From contig JASMLR010000006.1 in assembly GCA_030748575.1 (NCBI GenBank), forward strand, positions 62,001 through 126,000: a DNA stretch of 64,000 nt, given 5' to 3'. Below the pieces are notes generated by a model. That model was not told where the DNA came from and ran no database searches. It saw only the letters and a program-made list of their open reading frames with translations. Below, piece by piece: positions 15,500-25,111 of the stretch (positions are counted from its first letter, which is position 1; every line of letters starts with the position of its first letter). The position numbers and the translations under genes are program-made. Origin of the DNA: Phycisphaerales bacterium (GTDB lineage: Bacteria > Planctomycetota > Phycisphaerae > Phycisphaerales > SM1A02).

Positions 15500-17932
15500 T
15501 CAGCGCACCAACCTCAATTGGCCACCGTGGTCGGACGAAATCTGGTCAAGAAAGGCTTCGTCCACCTCAGCGCCCAGGCCGATCGCGTGGATGCGGGTGC
15601 GCGGCCGGCCGGCATTGAGTTGCAGAAGCCGTGACGCCACGCTGGCCGAGTCATTCAACTTGCCGTCGGTCATGAAGAAGATGACATCCGGCCGAGGATC
15701 GAGATTGCGAAACGCCCACTCAAACGCTTCGGATGGATCGGTTCCCCCGTCGGCCCCGACGGCGGCGAGTCTGGCGCCGACGCGGCGGACAGAACTGGCG
15801 GCGGCACGCGCCCAGGTCGGTTGCAACCGGCGAAGCTCATGATTGAAGGGCAACACCGCAAACCTGGTGCCCGCCGGCAGGGCCGCGAGGGACTGCTCCA
15901 GTTCAGCCTGAAGCCGAACCAGTCCGCCGCTGGGTCCCATGGAGCCCGAGACGTCAATCACGTAGCAGATGTACCTCCCCTCGGCCTGCAGCCCGAAGAA
16001 GTCCACGGTTCGCGCATCGGTTCCCCCGCCGGGCTTCGCCCGAATGACGTCGCTGCTCGCCTCGGCCGACGGTTGATCAAGCGCGGCCGTGAGTACGTGC
16101 GGATCGACCGGGCGGTAGATGCATCCGCCCAGATGCAGCGCGTCCCCTTCGCGTGACCATGGGACTTCCACGGGAACCACGGCGGCGCCCGGCCTGTAGT
16201 CATGTCCGGCGGCGAGCCCGAGCGGCCGGGAGTTCCCGAAGGCCGCCGCGCCCCGCGGGTGATCGACCTCGACCACCTCCGGCCGGAACCCGACGTCATA
16301 GGACGCGGCCACCGATACCCCCGCTGCGCCGTCCCACGCGAGGACGACCTCCATCGTGCGGCCATCCGGGTCAATACCGATGATGCGCGTATCGGACCCG
16401 CTGGGCAGGAAGTCTCGAGCCGGACTCGGCCGCGACACAAGTTCCCACGTGCCGCGCACCTCCCGGTGCCACGGCGGCGTCGCTTCGTCGGGCGATGCCT
16501 CAGCAGGCCGGTCGCCGAGCGACGCGGCCTCTCGAAAGGCCTTGAGAATGGCGGCGGGGTCAGGCGCTTCATCCTGACGCGGCGCGGCAGCCTGGGAGTC
16601 CGGGGATTCCGGGGGTTCCGGGGCGCCCGCCGGCCGCTGGCCTGTTGGCTCGGGGCGTGCTGGGGCCGCTTCCGACTCGGTCTCGCCGGGCGTCGAGCTT
16701 TCGGCGCCGCGGCCAGGTGGCGCTGCGTCGCCGCGTCGCTGCTGCGGCGGGCCGGCCTGCGGTTCACCGGGCGTCACGCCTTCGGCGCCGCCGCCATGCT
16801 CCACCGCCGCGCCTTCGGCGGCTTCGGCGGTCGCCGCCCCGCCCTGCTTGCGTGTCGTCGCCGCTTGATCCGGCGATGCCTCCGGGCGACGCGTGCTTCG
16901 CTGCTCGCCCGACGCCTCGCCCTCGCCCGAGCCGCCAGCAGCGCCGGCCCCGCCGCGGAGCCGGCCGTCGCCGGTCGCGGCCCCGCTGCCGCCGCCACCG
17001 CCGCCTGCTTTCTCGGTGTCGCCGTCCTCGGCATCGGCGTCCTCGCCTGGCGACGCATCGGGCCGAACGGCCCAGGCCGCCGCGGCGCTCGACTGCGCGT
17101 CGGGGGCGGCGGTCGAAGGCGCGAGCCCCAGCAGCGATCGCTCCGATGCACCCGGACCGTCGCCGGCGGTGTCGGGCGACGCTGTATCGGCCCCCCCAGC
17201 GTCGCGTGATGCGCCCGAAATCCGGGCGGACTCCGGCGTGGTCAGTACCTCAAGGCCGCCGCCTGCCGGAGAGCCGCGGCCGGCGCCCGAGCTTCCGCCA
17301 CCTCGCGGCGCGGCGGCGCCCTGCCCCGCCTGTCCCTGCCCCGATTGTCCCTGGCCCGACTGTCCCTGGCCCGACTGTCCCTGACCCGATTGTCCCTGGC
17401 CCGCCTGTCCCTGGCCCGACTGTCCCTCGCCCCCCGGGCTGCACTGGCCGCCCTGACCCTGCCCGCCGGGGTTCTGCCCCCCGGGCCGCGAAGCGGCCCC
17501 TGCCGAAGACTGCCCCGAAGCGGCCCCTGCCGAAGACTGCCCCGAAGCGGCCCCACCCGAAGACTGCCCCTGACTGCCCTGCCCTGCAGCGGCCCCACCC
17601 GAAGACTGGCCCTGCCCCGAAGCGGCCCCCGCCGAGGGCTGGCCCTGAGCCGCCGACCCGCCTCCGCCCGGTCGCTGCGTAGCGGCCCCGCCCGCCCGGG
17701 GGCCCTGGCCCGCGCGGGGACGTCCCGCCCCTGACGCGGGTCCGGCCTGCCGGGTGCTGCGGGCCTGCGGAGCGGTCACCGCCGCCGCCTGCGTGTCCCA
17801 CCCGCTGGAGGCCACCGCGGTGGAGGCGGGCTGCGGCTGCGGGCCCGCCACCTTGTCCTCCGCCGGCGTGGTGGCGCGGCATGAGGCCAGGGCCAGCAGC
17901 GTCAATACGATCGCGCAGTCCCGCTGCGTCAT
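15500..17932 (-). CDS. vWA-domain lipoprotein with Gly/Gln/Ser/Pro low-complexity region
   Basis: 810 residues. The N-terminus MTQRDCAIVLTLLALASC carries a good lipobox (LASC, Cys18), so it is probably lipidated in the envelope. Residues about 25-500 are low-complexity (QGQSG pentapeptides, GAASGQSSA nonapeptides, then acidic and Pro/Ala-rich stretches) and likely disordered. A beta-rich segment follows (about 520-630). The C-terminal von Willebrand A domain (about 652-810) keeps a complete MIDAS: DVSGS (Asp660, Ser662, Ser664), Thr731 in GGTDP and Asp756 in FMTDG. The start overlaps the stop of the upstream GAP1-N1-like gene by 4 bp. vWA proteins often accompany ATPase or GTPase machines as ligand-binding partners. 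It is the last gene of the minus-strand operon. Confidence 0.85.
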   Translation of the reverse strand: MTQRDCAIVLTLLALASCRATTPAEDKVAGPQPQPASTAVASSGWDTQAAAVTAPQARSTRQAGPASGAGRPRAGQGPRAGGAATQRPGGGGSAAQGQPSAGAASGQGQSSGGAAAGQGSQGQSSGGAASGQSSAGAASGQSSAGAASRPGGQNPGGQGQGGQCSPGGEGQSGQGQAGQGQSGQGQSGQGQSGQGQSGQGQAGQGAAAPRGGGSSGAGRGSPAGGGLEVLTTPESARISGASRDAGGADTASPDTAGDGPGASERSLLGLAPSTAAPDAQSSAAAAWAVRPDASPGEDADAEDGDTEKAGGGGGGSGAATGDGRLRGGAGAAGGSGEGEASGEQRSTRRPEASPDQAATTRKQGGAATAEAAEGAAVEHGGGAEGVTPGEPQAGPPQQRRGDAAPPGRGAESSTPGETESEAAPARPEPTGQRPAGAPEPPESPDSQAAAPRQDEAPDPAAILKAFREAASLGDRPAEASPDEATPPWHREVRGTWELVSRPSPARDFLPSGSDTRIIGIDPDGRTMEVVLAWDGAAGVSVAASYDVGFRPEVVEVDHPRGAAAFGNSRPLGLAAGHDYRPGAAVVPVEVPWSREGDALHLGGCIYRPVDPHVLTAALDQPSAEASSDVIRAKPGGGTDARTVDFFGLQAEGRYICYVIDVSGSMGPSGGLVRLQAELEQSLAALPAGTRFAVLPFNHELRRLQPTWARAAASSVRRVGARLAAVGADGGTDPSEAFEWAFRNLDPRPDVIFFMTDGKLNDSASVASRLLQLNAGRPRTRIHAIGLGAEVDEAFLDQISSDHGGQLRLVR
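17331..17435 (+). repeat. 15-bp tandem repeat, seven units, inside the vWA gene
   Basis: Seven consecutive 15-bp units of the form TGTCCCTGGCCCGAC (plus strand), mostly identical apart from one to four substitutions, keep the reading frame and encode the pentapeptide QGQSG on the minus strand. Such in-frame repeats can change copy number by slippage. Confidence 0.9.
17490..17570 (+). repeat. 27-bp tandem repeat, three units, inside the vWA gene
   Basis: Three adjacent 27-bp units starting GAAGCGGCCCC encode a nine-residue repeat (GQSSAGAAS on the minus strand). More diverged copies continue to about 17640. It is in frame and part of the same disordered region as the 15-bp repeat. Confidence 0.8.
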
Positions 17933-19920
17933 GGCCCAGCCCCTTCCTGATTCGCCGCCGCGTCAAGCGCTTTGATGGCCGCGTGAAGACTCCGCCGCTC
18001 CTCTGCAAAGTCCCAGTCATCGCTGAGCGCATCCGCCGGCCACGGGTCATACGCGTCAAGCATCATCTCGACCTGATCGAGCATGGCCCGCAGCCGGCCT
18101 TGCTCGGCCTGGAGCCTATCAATCTTAGTTTTCAGGTCGTGCTTGTGAGCATCCGTCACGCCCGGCGCGTCCCGCTCGCGTTCCAACACTTGCTGATCCG
18201 TCCTGCTGCGATCGAATCTCCGGCTGCCGGTGTCCTGAATCTGCGCCAGCAGTTCTGGCAGCATCTCAAGTTTGCGTTTCAGCTCGTGCGGCTTCGTCTC
18301 CCAGTACTCCTCACGCAGCTTCGTGACGATCTGGTCGACCGCTCGCAGGTCCTGACTCGCTTCGTTCAGGTGAGCCCGCCGCTCCTTCCGCCGCGCCTCA
18401 AACCCGCCCTGCCCTCGCGCCTGCTGAGCCCACTTCCGGCTGGCGTCTTCGGACGCCCAGGTGTCAAACGGAGCCGGCTGGCTGGCTCGAAGCAGGTCGC
18501 GCATGTCATTCAATACGCGGTCGGCGGTCTGAATGCTCCACAGTTCATGGACAATCTCTGGCATGCGGGCCGAGGCCGCCTCGATCAGATCGACCGAGTG
18601 GGCGTCACCAAGATCCCCCAACACCGCTTTGATCGACATGGTTGCTCGCAGTTCGTCCCGTTCGGGCCAGTCGTCCCCGGCCCGCGTCACAAGGGCCGCG
18701 AATAGGGCCTCCCGGAGCGACGCCATCGCCTCAGCCTGTCGTTGCGGGCGGGCGTCGGGATCCATCCAGGACGCGGCGCCGGGCTGCGGCGGCGGGGCAG
18801 CCTGATCCTCCGGTGGGATCGCGGGTCCATCCGATGACGCAGGTTCGCCGTCTGCGGCATCGGCCTGCCCCTCGGGGGGCTCTGGCGACGGTTCTGAAGG
18901 CGTGGCCGCGGGCGTTTGTGAGGACATATGCTTCGGCCCGTGCCGGTGGGGTGCAGACTGTGGTGATGCTTGCTGATCTGCGGGCGAGGGCGCCTCCTCC
19001 GGGCCGTGTGGTCCGGGGCCATCCAAGCCCGCTTCTTCGCCGCCGCGGTCCGCAGCCGGGATCGCCGCGGCGGGCGACGAGGCCCCAGGCAGCGACAGGA
19101 CGGCCACGAGAACGCAGGCGACCAGCAGCACCGCAGCCCCCCCCAGCCACCACATGCGGCGGGAGGGCGGCGTCTCCGCCACAGCCGGTGGCTGCGACGC
19201 AACCTCCGGCGGCGGACCGGCGCCCGGCGTGAGATTCGGAATGCTGTAGGAGGTGCTGCGGCCGTAGGCCTCCTGACTCACCGCATTCAGGTCCTGCACC
19301 GGCAGATTCATGACTGACGCCCCGGCGCCGAGCGTCGCAACATCCAGCGTCCGAATCGCCCGCCCCAATCCAAGCCCCCACGACAAGCGGGCCGCATCTG
19401 CGTCCGACGCCGCGGACAGCAGCGTCAGAACCGCGGCCTCCGACGCTTCGCTCGCATGCAGCAGGACAGGGCGGGGTGTGCTCACCATGAGCCCGCCCAG
19501 AATCCACGACGCGCGGGTGGCCTCCACGGGCACCGCACGCAGCGGCGGAACCGTGAGCGGCTGCCCACGCTGGAACGCGGGGCTCTGCCACACCTCCTGC
19601 GAAGGCAGCAGTACACGGAGCGTCATGCGAACCTGCGAGGTCCACTCGTCGACCGTCATCAGAAGCGTGCGAAACTGAATCGTGCTGCGTCCGGCATCAT
19701 CGGCGGGGCCTCCAACGCAGCGGGTCAAGGCGATGCGCCCCGTCCCCAGCGGCCTGCACAGCACGGCAAGTTCACGCTCAAGCCGCTCGGCCCGCCCGCC
19801 GCCAGGTTGGCCGATGTCGATGCGGCAGAGTTCCTCACGCTCCTGGCGGGTGCACCCCGCAGACGCAGCGAGTTCGCCATACCCGCGCGCGGAACCGACG
19901 AGGTGCGTATCAAACCGCAC
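17929..19920 (-). CDS. GAP1 N-terminal type 1-like protein, one TM, coiled-coil C-terminus
   Basis: 663 residues. The N-terminus MRFDTHLVGSARGYGELAAS, then LCRPLGTGRIALTRC, GGPADDAGRST and RTLLMTVDEW (about 1-93) resembles from memory the GTPase-associated protein 1 N-terminal type 1 domain, whose hallmark is an early G-x-x-x-GY-x-LLAAS strand followed by a tract where the protein is 'fit to print' as ...RT...G...GR...FxHxLhh. One TM helix lies at about 256-277. A Pro/Ala/Ser-rich linker follows, then a charged coiled coil (about 400-660). GTG 19920 is chosen because AAGGG stands 7 nt upstream; GTG 19938 would add six residues. It lies between the GTPase-protease gene and the vWA gene, overlapping the latter by 4 bp. 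Confidence 0.6.
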   Translation of the reverse strand: MRFDTHLVGSARGYGELAASAGCTRQEREELCRIDIGQPGGGRAERLERELAVLCRPLGTGRIALTRCVGGPADDAGRSTIQFRTLLMTVDEWTSQVRMTLRVLLPSQEVWQSPAFQRGQPLTVPPLRAVPVEATRASWILGGLMVSTPRPVLLHASEASEAAVLTLLSAASDADAARLSWGLGLGRAIRTLDVATLGAGASVMNLPVQDLNAVSQEAYGRSTSYSIPNLTPGAGPPPEVASQPPAVAETPPSRRMWWLGGAAVLLVACVLVAVLSLPGASSPAAAIPAADRGGEEAGLDGPGPHGPEEAPSPADQQASPQSAPHRHGPKHMSSQTPAATPSEPSPEPPEGQADAADGEPASSDGPAIPPEDQAAPPPQPGAASWMDPDARPQRQAEAMASLREALFAALVTRAGDDWPERDELRATMSIKAVLGDLGDAHSVDLIEAASARMPEIVHELWSIQTADRVLNDMRDLLRASQPAPFDTWASEDASRKWAQQARGQGGFEARRKERRAHLNEASQDLRAVDQIVTKLREEYWETKPHELKRKLEMLPELLAQIQDTGSRRFDRSRTDQQVLERERDAPGVTDAHKHDLKTKIDRLQAEQGRLRAMLDQVEMMLDAYDPWPADALSDDWDFAEERRSLHAAIKALDAAANQEGAGP

Positions 19921-19962
19921 AGGAGTGCCCTTCTGCACAGGCCGGCTTTCGGTGGCCGGCCA

Positions 19963-22293
19963 CTACTTGAACACCATCACGAGGAAAGCGGCGTCGGTGC
20001 CGCCTGCGTTACGCACCCTGGCGACGATCTTCTCGCCCGCGGCACTCGGCCAGAGACACTTGGCCCAAGCGTGGTCGTCGGCGCGGACGTCCGAGTCGAG
20101 CACGCGGCCCTGCCCGTCGAGCAGCCTCAGGTCCGCGTCGATGGCGGCGCGCGGGCTCACAACCACCAGAATCTCATCGGTGGTATCCCCCCCGAGCACG
20201 CGGGCAAGGTCAACGTCGGCATCATCGCCCGCCTGCAGCAGCAGCCGCTCGCAGCCAACCAGTTGCCACTGCTCGGCCACAACGGCCTCCAGAAGGTCAA
20301 CCTCCTCCCCCGTGAGTGGCCAGTCTTCCAGCGACGGACACTGATCGGCCAGGAATCCCGCACCCTGCGACTCGATCATCGTGGAGGGATCAAACGGCAC
20401 GCCTCCGGCGATGGCCGCGGGGATCTCTCTCGCGTCCACTGCAAAGTTCTGGGAGCCGCCTTCCATTCCAAAGCTCGACCCACGGACGCCCCGCGCGATG
20501 CCGCACACGCGTCCGTCCTCGCCAAAGGCAGGACCGCCGCTGTTACCGGGGTTGAGCGTGGCATCCGTTCCAATCATCCACCCTTCGTCGGGGTCGTCGT
20601 ACACCCGAGACACAGCCCCCTTCGTCAGGTTGAGTGGCTCGAACCCATTGGCACCTCCTCCTCCGGGATGACCGACGAACGCAATGTCACTTCCGGGGGC
20701 CAGCGGCCGGTCGGCAAGGTGCATCGGAACGATCGACGCGGCGGCAAACTGGTCCCGATGTCCGGTCACATCCACCCAGGCAAGGTCTGCGCCGCCAGGG
20801 TGCACGTGGAAGTCGCGTGGAGACACATCGATGGGCGACAGCGTTTCAGAGACGCCGCCCCCACTGCCCAACTCGAAGAAGCGAATGACGATCTGAAAGG
20901 CATCGCCCGACTCAATGACGTGTCTGTTGGTGACGACGAGCAACTGCGCCGCGTGCTCGATGAGCACACCGCTGCCGTGCCCGTGGTATCCGGCGGTGGC
21001 ATGCGGCGTCTGCGGAAGTGGGCAGGCCCCGAACCGGCACTGCGTCTCGATAAAAGGTGTGGCTCGGTGGCCGCGACGGAACACTTCTGCAAACCCACCT
21101 GGCAGCGGGCCTCCGGGGGATGAGCCACCGAGCCCGGTGGAGGCCTGAGCGTCCGCGGGCCGATCTGAGACACCTTCCGGGGCCGGGACCGCCGGCACAT
21201 CTGCGATCAGGTGGTCGACCGGGCCGCCCTCTGGAGCGTCCGCGGCAGACCCATCGGACCCACCCTCTTGAACCGCCTCTGGCTCTGGCGGCGGAGAACT
21301 GCTGCCCCACTGCGACGCCATCATGACCGACACGCCGACCACCACGATGGCCAGCATGGCTGCCGCGACCCAGAAGCCGGCCCACCGTCGCCGAACCTGC
21401 TTTGACTCCGCGGCTTCCGCTCTGGCCAGGTCCGCAGCCTGAGCCGCCCGCGCTTCGTCTGCCCGCCGGCCCGCATCAACATCCATCCTGCGGCCGACGT
21501 GCCGCATGCAGTACACCATCGTGTCAATCAACCCAGCCGGCTGGTGCCGCGTGCTCGGAACCGGCCGCCCGGCGGCATCCCGCCTGGTCCGCACGGCCGC
21601 TGTTGCGAACATCCGCATGCTGCCCCCGTAGCGAAGCAGGTTCGGCAGGTGCTTCTGCACAAAGCCGCGAGCGCCTCCCGCGGCGCGAATGAGCCCGATG
21701 TGGACGTCGCACTTGGTCAACGCCACCGCAATCGGAACGGACTGTCCTCCGGGCGAGCGGCGAATGCGGTCCACCGCCGCCACCATGCCGTAGTCGTCAT
21801 CCACGACCTCATCGAAGTCCCCGGCGTGAACGTTGCCCGGGTCGATCAGGACAATGACGGCGGCCGCATGATCGACATGGTCAACTAGGTCGAGCGCCTG
21901 CTCGTCCGTCGCTCCGTCGACAAACGCCCGGCGAAAGACCTCGCCGGGGTAATCGAGCATGACCATCGTCGCCGTCTTGTCCCGCCAACTCACTTCGACC
22001 CCACCGGCGAGCGACCCCACCGTCGCCGCAGGCCACAAGCCATCCTTGAGCTGCGCCACCATGTCCATGCACAACGCGTGCAGCGGGCCGTCGGCTGCCC
22101 GCATGTGCACGCCGTCGCAGCCACGCCACGCCTGTTCATAGAGCCGCGCCAGGAAGACGGTTTTGCCGGCCTTTCTTCGGCCGAGAATGAGCACGCGGTC
22201 TCGAACGCCCTCCACCCGCGCATCCGGCCCCTCTGCTGAAGGGCGGGCGAGCGGTGCCGGCGGAGGTGGTGGTGGCGGCGGTCCCGGGGGCAT
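19963..22293 (-). CDS. TRAFAC-type GTPase fused through a TM helix to a trypsin-like serine protease
   Basis: 776 residues. A Pro-rich start precedes a GTPase domain (about 30-275): P-loop LGRRKAGKT (37-45), G3-like LDYPG (113-117) and G4 LTKCD (192-196), with Thr in place of the usual Asn. One TM helix lies at about 307-327, then a disordered acidic/Pro linker. The trypsin/HtrA-like protease domain (about 395-640) has a complete triad: His458 in VTNRHVIE, Asp503 in GGADLAW and Ser585 in NPGNSGGP. The last 100 residues form a probable beta domain (DADLRLLDGQG). Topology puts the GTPase inside and the protease outside. ATG 22293 follows GAGGAG by 5 nt. It lies 47 bp downstream of guaB on the same strand and heads the three-gene operon. 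Confidence 0.85.
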   Translation of the reverse strand: MPPGPPPPPPPPAPLARPSAEGPDARVEGVRDRVLILGRRKAGKTVFLARLYEQAWRGCDGVHMRAADGPLHALCMDMVAQLKDGLWPAATVGSLAGGVEVSWRDKTATMVMLDYPGEVFRRAFVDGATDEQALDLVDHVDHAAAVIVLIDPGNVHAGDFDEVVDDDYGMVAAVDRIRRSPGGQSVPIAVALTKCDVHIGLIRAAGGARGFVQKHLPNLLRYGGSMRMFATAAVRTRRDAAGRPVPSTRHQPAGLIDTMVYCMRHVGRRMDVDAGRRADEARAAQAADLARAEAAESKQVRRRWAGFWVAAAMLAIVVVGVSVMMASQWGSSSPPPEPEAVQEGGSDGSAADAPEGGPVDHLIADVPAVPAPEGVSDRPADAQASTGLGGSSPGGPLPGGFAEVFRRGHRATPFIETQCRFGACPLPQTPHATAGYHGHGSGVLIEHAAQLLVVTNRHVIESGDAFQIVIRFFELGSGGGVSETLSPIDVSPRDFHVHPGGADLAWVDVTGHRDQFAAASIVPMHLADRPLAPGSDIAFVGHPGGGGANGFEPLNLTKGAVSRVYDDPDEGWMIGTDATLNPGNSGGPAFGEDGRVCGIARGVRGSSFGMEGGSQNFAVDAREIPAAIAGGVPFDPSTMIESQGAGFLADQCPSLEDWPLTGEEVDLLEAVVAEQWQLVGCERLLLQAGDDADVDLARVLGGDTTDEILVVVSPRAAIDADLRLLDGQGRVLDSDVRADDHAWAKCLWPSAAGEKIVARVRNAGGTDAAFLVMVFK

Positions 22294-22340
22294 GCGCACT
22301 CCTCGGAAGGCGCCGCACTCAACGCGACGCCGCCCGAAGC

Positions 22341-23907
<1,567 letters not shown>

Positions 23908-23919
23908 CAGCCCTTTCCA

Positions 23920-23942
23920 TCTTCCCACCGCCGGCGGGAAGA
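23920..23942 (+). promoter_or_regulatory. 5' leader hairpin upstream of the PilT-like gene
   Basis: TCTTCCC (23920-23926) and GGGAAGA (23936-23942) form a 7-bp stem around a 9-nt loop that is itself GC-rich. It lies near the predicted transcript start and before the ribosome-binding site AAGGAG (about 23960). It may stabilise the mRNA or bind a regulator; there is no T-run, so it is not an intrinsic terminator. Confidence 0.3.
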
Positions 23943-23971
23943 GGGGGCTGCGACGTGTAAGGAGTGAATTC

Positions 23972-25111
23972 GTGTCAACCGGTTCCGCACCCACTGTCCG
24001 GCTCGTCCACCATGCCGAGGGCACCGAGCCCGGCCAGGGCACCAAGTTGTTCCGAAAGTTTCTGAAGGCCTGCATCACCTACGAGGCCTCGGACCTTCAC
24101 ATCAAGGCCGACGGACCGCCCCGGATTCGGGTCCGCGGCGAACTCCGCCCCCTCGAAACCGACCACGTCACGCACAACGAAAGCCACCAGATTGCCAAGG
24201 ACGTGCTGGATGACTACCAGTACGATGTCTTTGCCACGCACGGGCAGATGGACATCGCCTACGACTACGACGACACCCACCGATTCCGCGTGAACATCTT
24301 CATGAGCCGTGGCAAGGTGTCCTATGCGTGCCGGCTCATCACTTCGGACATCAAACGGTTCGAAGATCTGCACGTCCCGCCGCTCCTGGGCGACGTCGCG
24401 CTGGCGGCGAACGGGCTGATTCTCTTTGCGGGCGTCACAGGCAGCGGCAAGAGCACGTCGATCGCTGCCATGCTGCAACACGTCAATGAGCGTCGTCGCT
24501 GCCATATCGTGACGGTTGAAGACCCGATCGAGTACATCTTCACCGAGGCAAAGGCGACGATCAATCAACGCGAGATCGGCATCGACTGCCTGTCATTCAA
24601 CGAAGCGCTGCGGGCACTGGTTCGCGAAGACCCCGACGTGGTGCTGGTCGGTGAGATGCGAGACAAAGAAACCTTCGAAGCGGCGATCCGGGCGGCAGAA
24701 ACCGGGCACCTCGTGTTCGGAACCATCCACGCGTCATCCGCGTGGCAGACCTTCGGCCGAATCTACGACCTGTTCGACGAGGGTGAAGTGCCCCAGATCC
24801 GAAAGCTCCTTGCATTCAACATGCGAGCCATCATCTACCAGAAGTTGCTCAAGACACTGCACCCGGACACCACACCGCGAATTCCAGCCCTCGAGATTCT
24901 GCTCGGCTCGCCTGCAGTCCAGAAGTACATTCTCGAAGGCCGGGAGGGCGAACTGCTCGACATCATCCGGCAGAGCCACGAGGAAGGCATGGTCGACTTC
25001 ACAACGGCGCTTGTCCAACTGGTCGAAGCCGAGTGGATTCACCACCGCGTCGCCATGGACGCCACTCCCAAACCCGAGGAACTCAAGATGCGTCTCAAGG
25101 GCATCTCATGA
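23972..25111 (+). CDS. pilT: PilT/PilU-type twitching motility ATPase
   Basis: Hexameric secretion-superfamily ATPase of the retraction type, cytoplasmic, 379 residues. Motifs: SDLHIKADGPPRIRVRG in the N-terminal domain, Walker A GVTGSGKST (about 154-162), Asp box VEDPIEY, Walker B DPDVVLVGEMRD and His box GTIHASSAWQTFGRIYDLF, matching PilT rather than PilB. The C-terminal AIRAAETGHLV motif is also present. GTG start with AAGGAG about 8 nt upstream. It overlaps the next, degenerate GspE-like gene by 4 bp. No pilin, PilC or PilQ gene lies in the window, so the machine it serves is not shown here. Confidence 0.85.
   Translation: MSTGSAPTVRLVHHAEGTEPGQGTKLFRKFLKACITYEASDLHIKADGPPRIRVRGELRPLETDHVTHNESHQIAKDVLDDYQYDVFATHGQMDIAYDYDDTHRFRVNIFMSRGKVSYACRLITSDIKRFEDLHVPPLLGDVALAANGLILFAGVTGSGKSTSIAAMLQHVNERRRCHIVTVEDPIEYIFTEAKATINQREIGIDCLSFNEALRALVREDPDVVLVGEMRDKETFEAAIRAAETGHLVFGTIHASSAWQTFGRIYDLFDEGEVPQIRKLLAFNMRAIIYQKLLKTLHPDTTPRIPALEILLGSPAVQKYILEGREGELLDIIRQSHEEGMVDFTTALVQLVEAEWIHHRVAMDATPKPEELKMRLKGIS

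Noticed and set aside
17331-17570. CRISPR array
   Set aside because: Repeats are contiguous, in frame and without spacers; they encode low-complexity protein. The 31-bp repeat at 62205 likewise has no spacers and there are no cas genes.
8396-22293. Genomic island integrated at tRNA-Arg
   Set aside because: The accessory locus starts right after a tRNA, but I see no integrase, no second copy of the tRNA 3' end near 22.3 kb, and base composition like its surroundings. Possible, but not supported.
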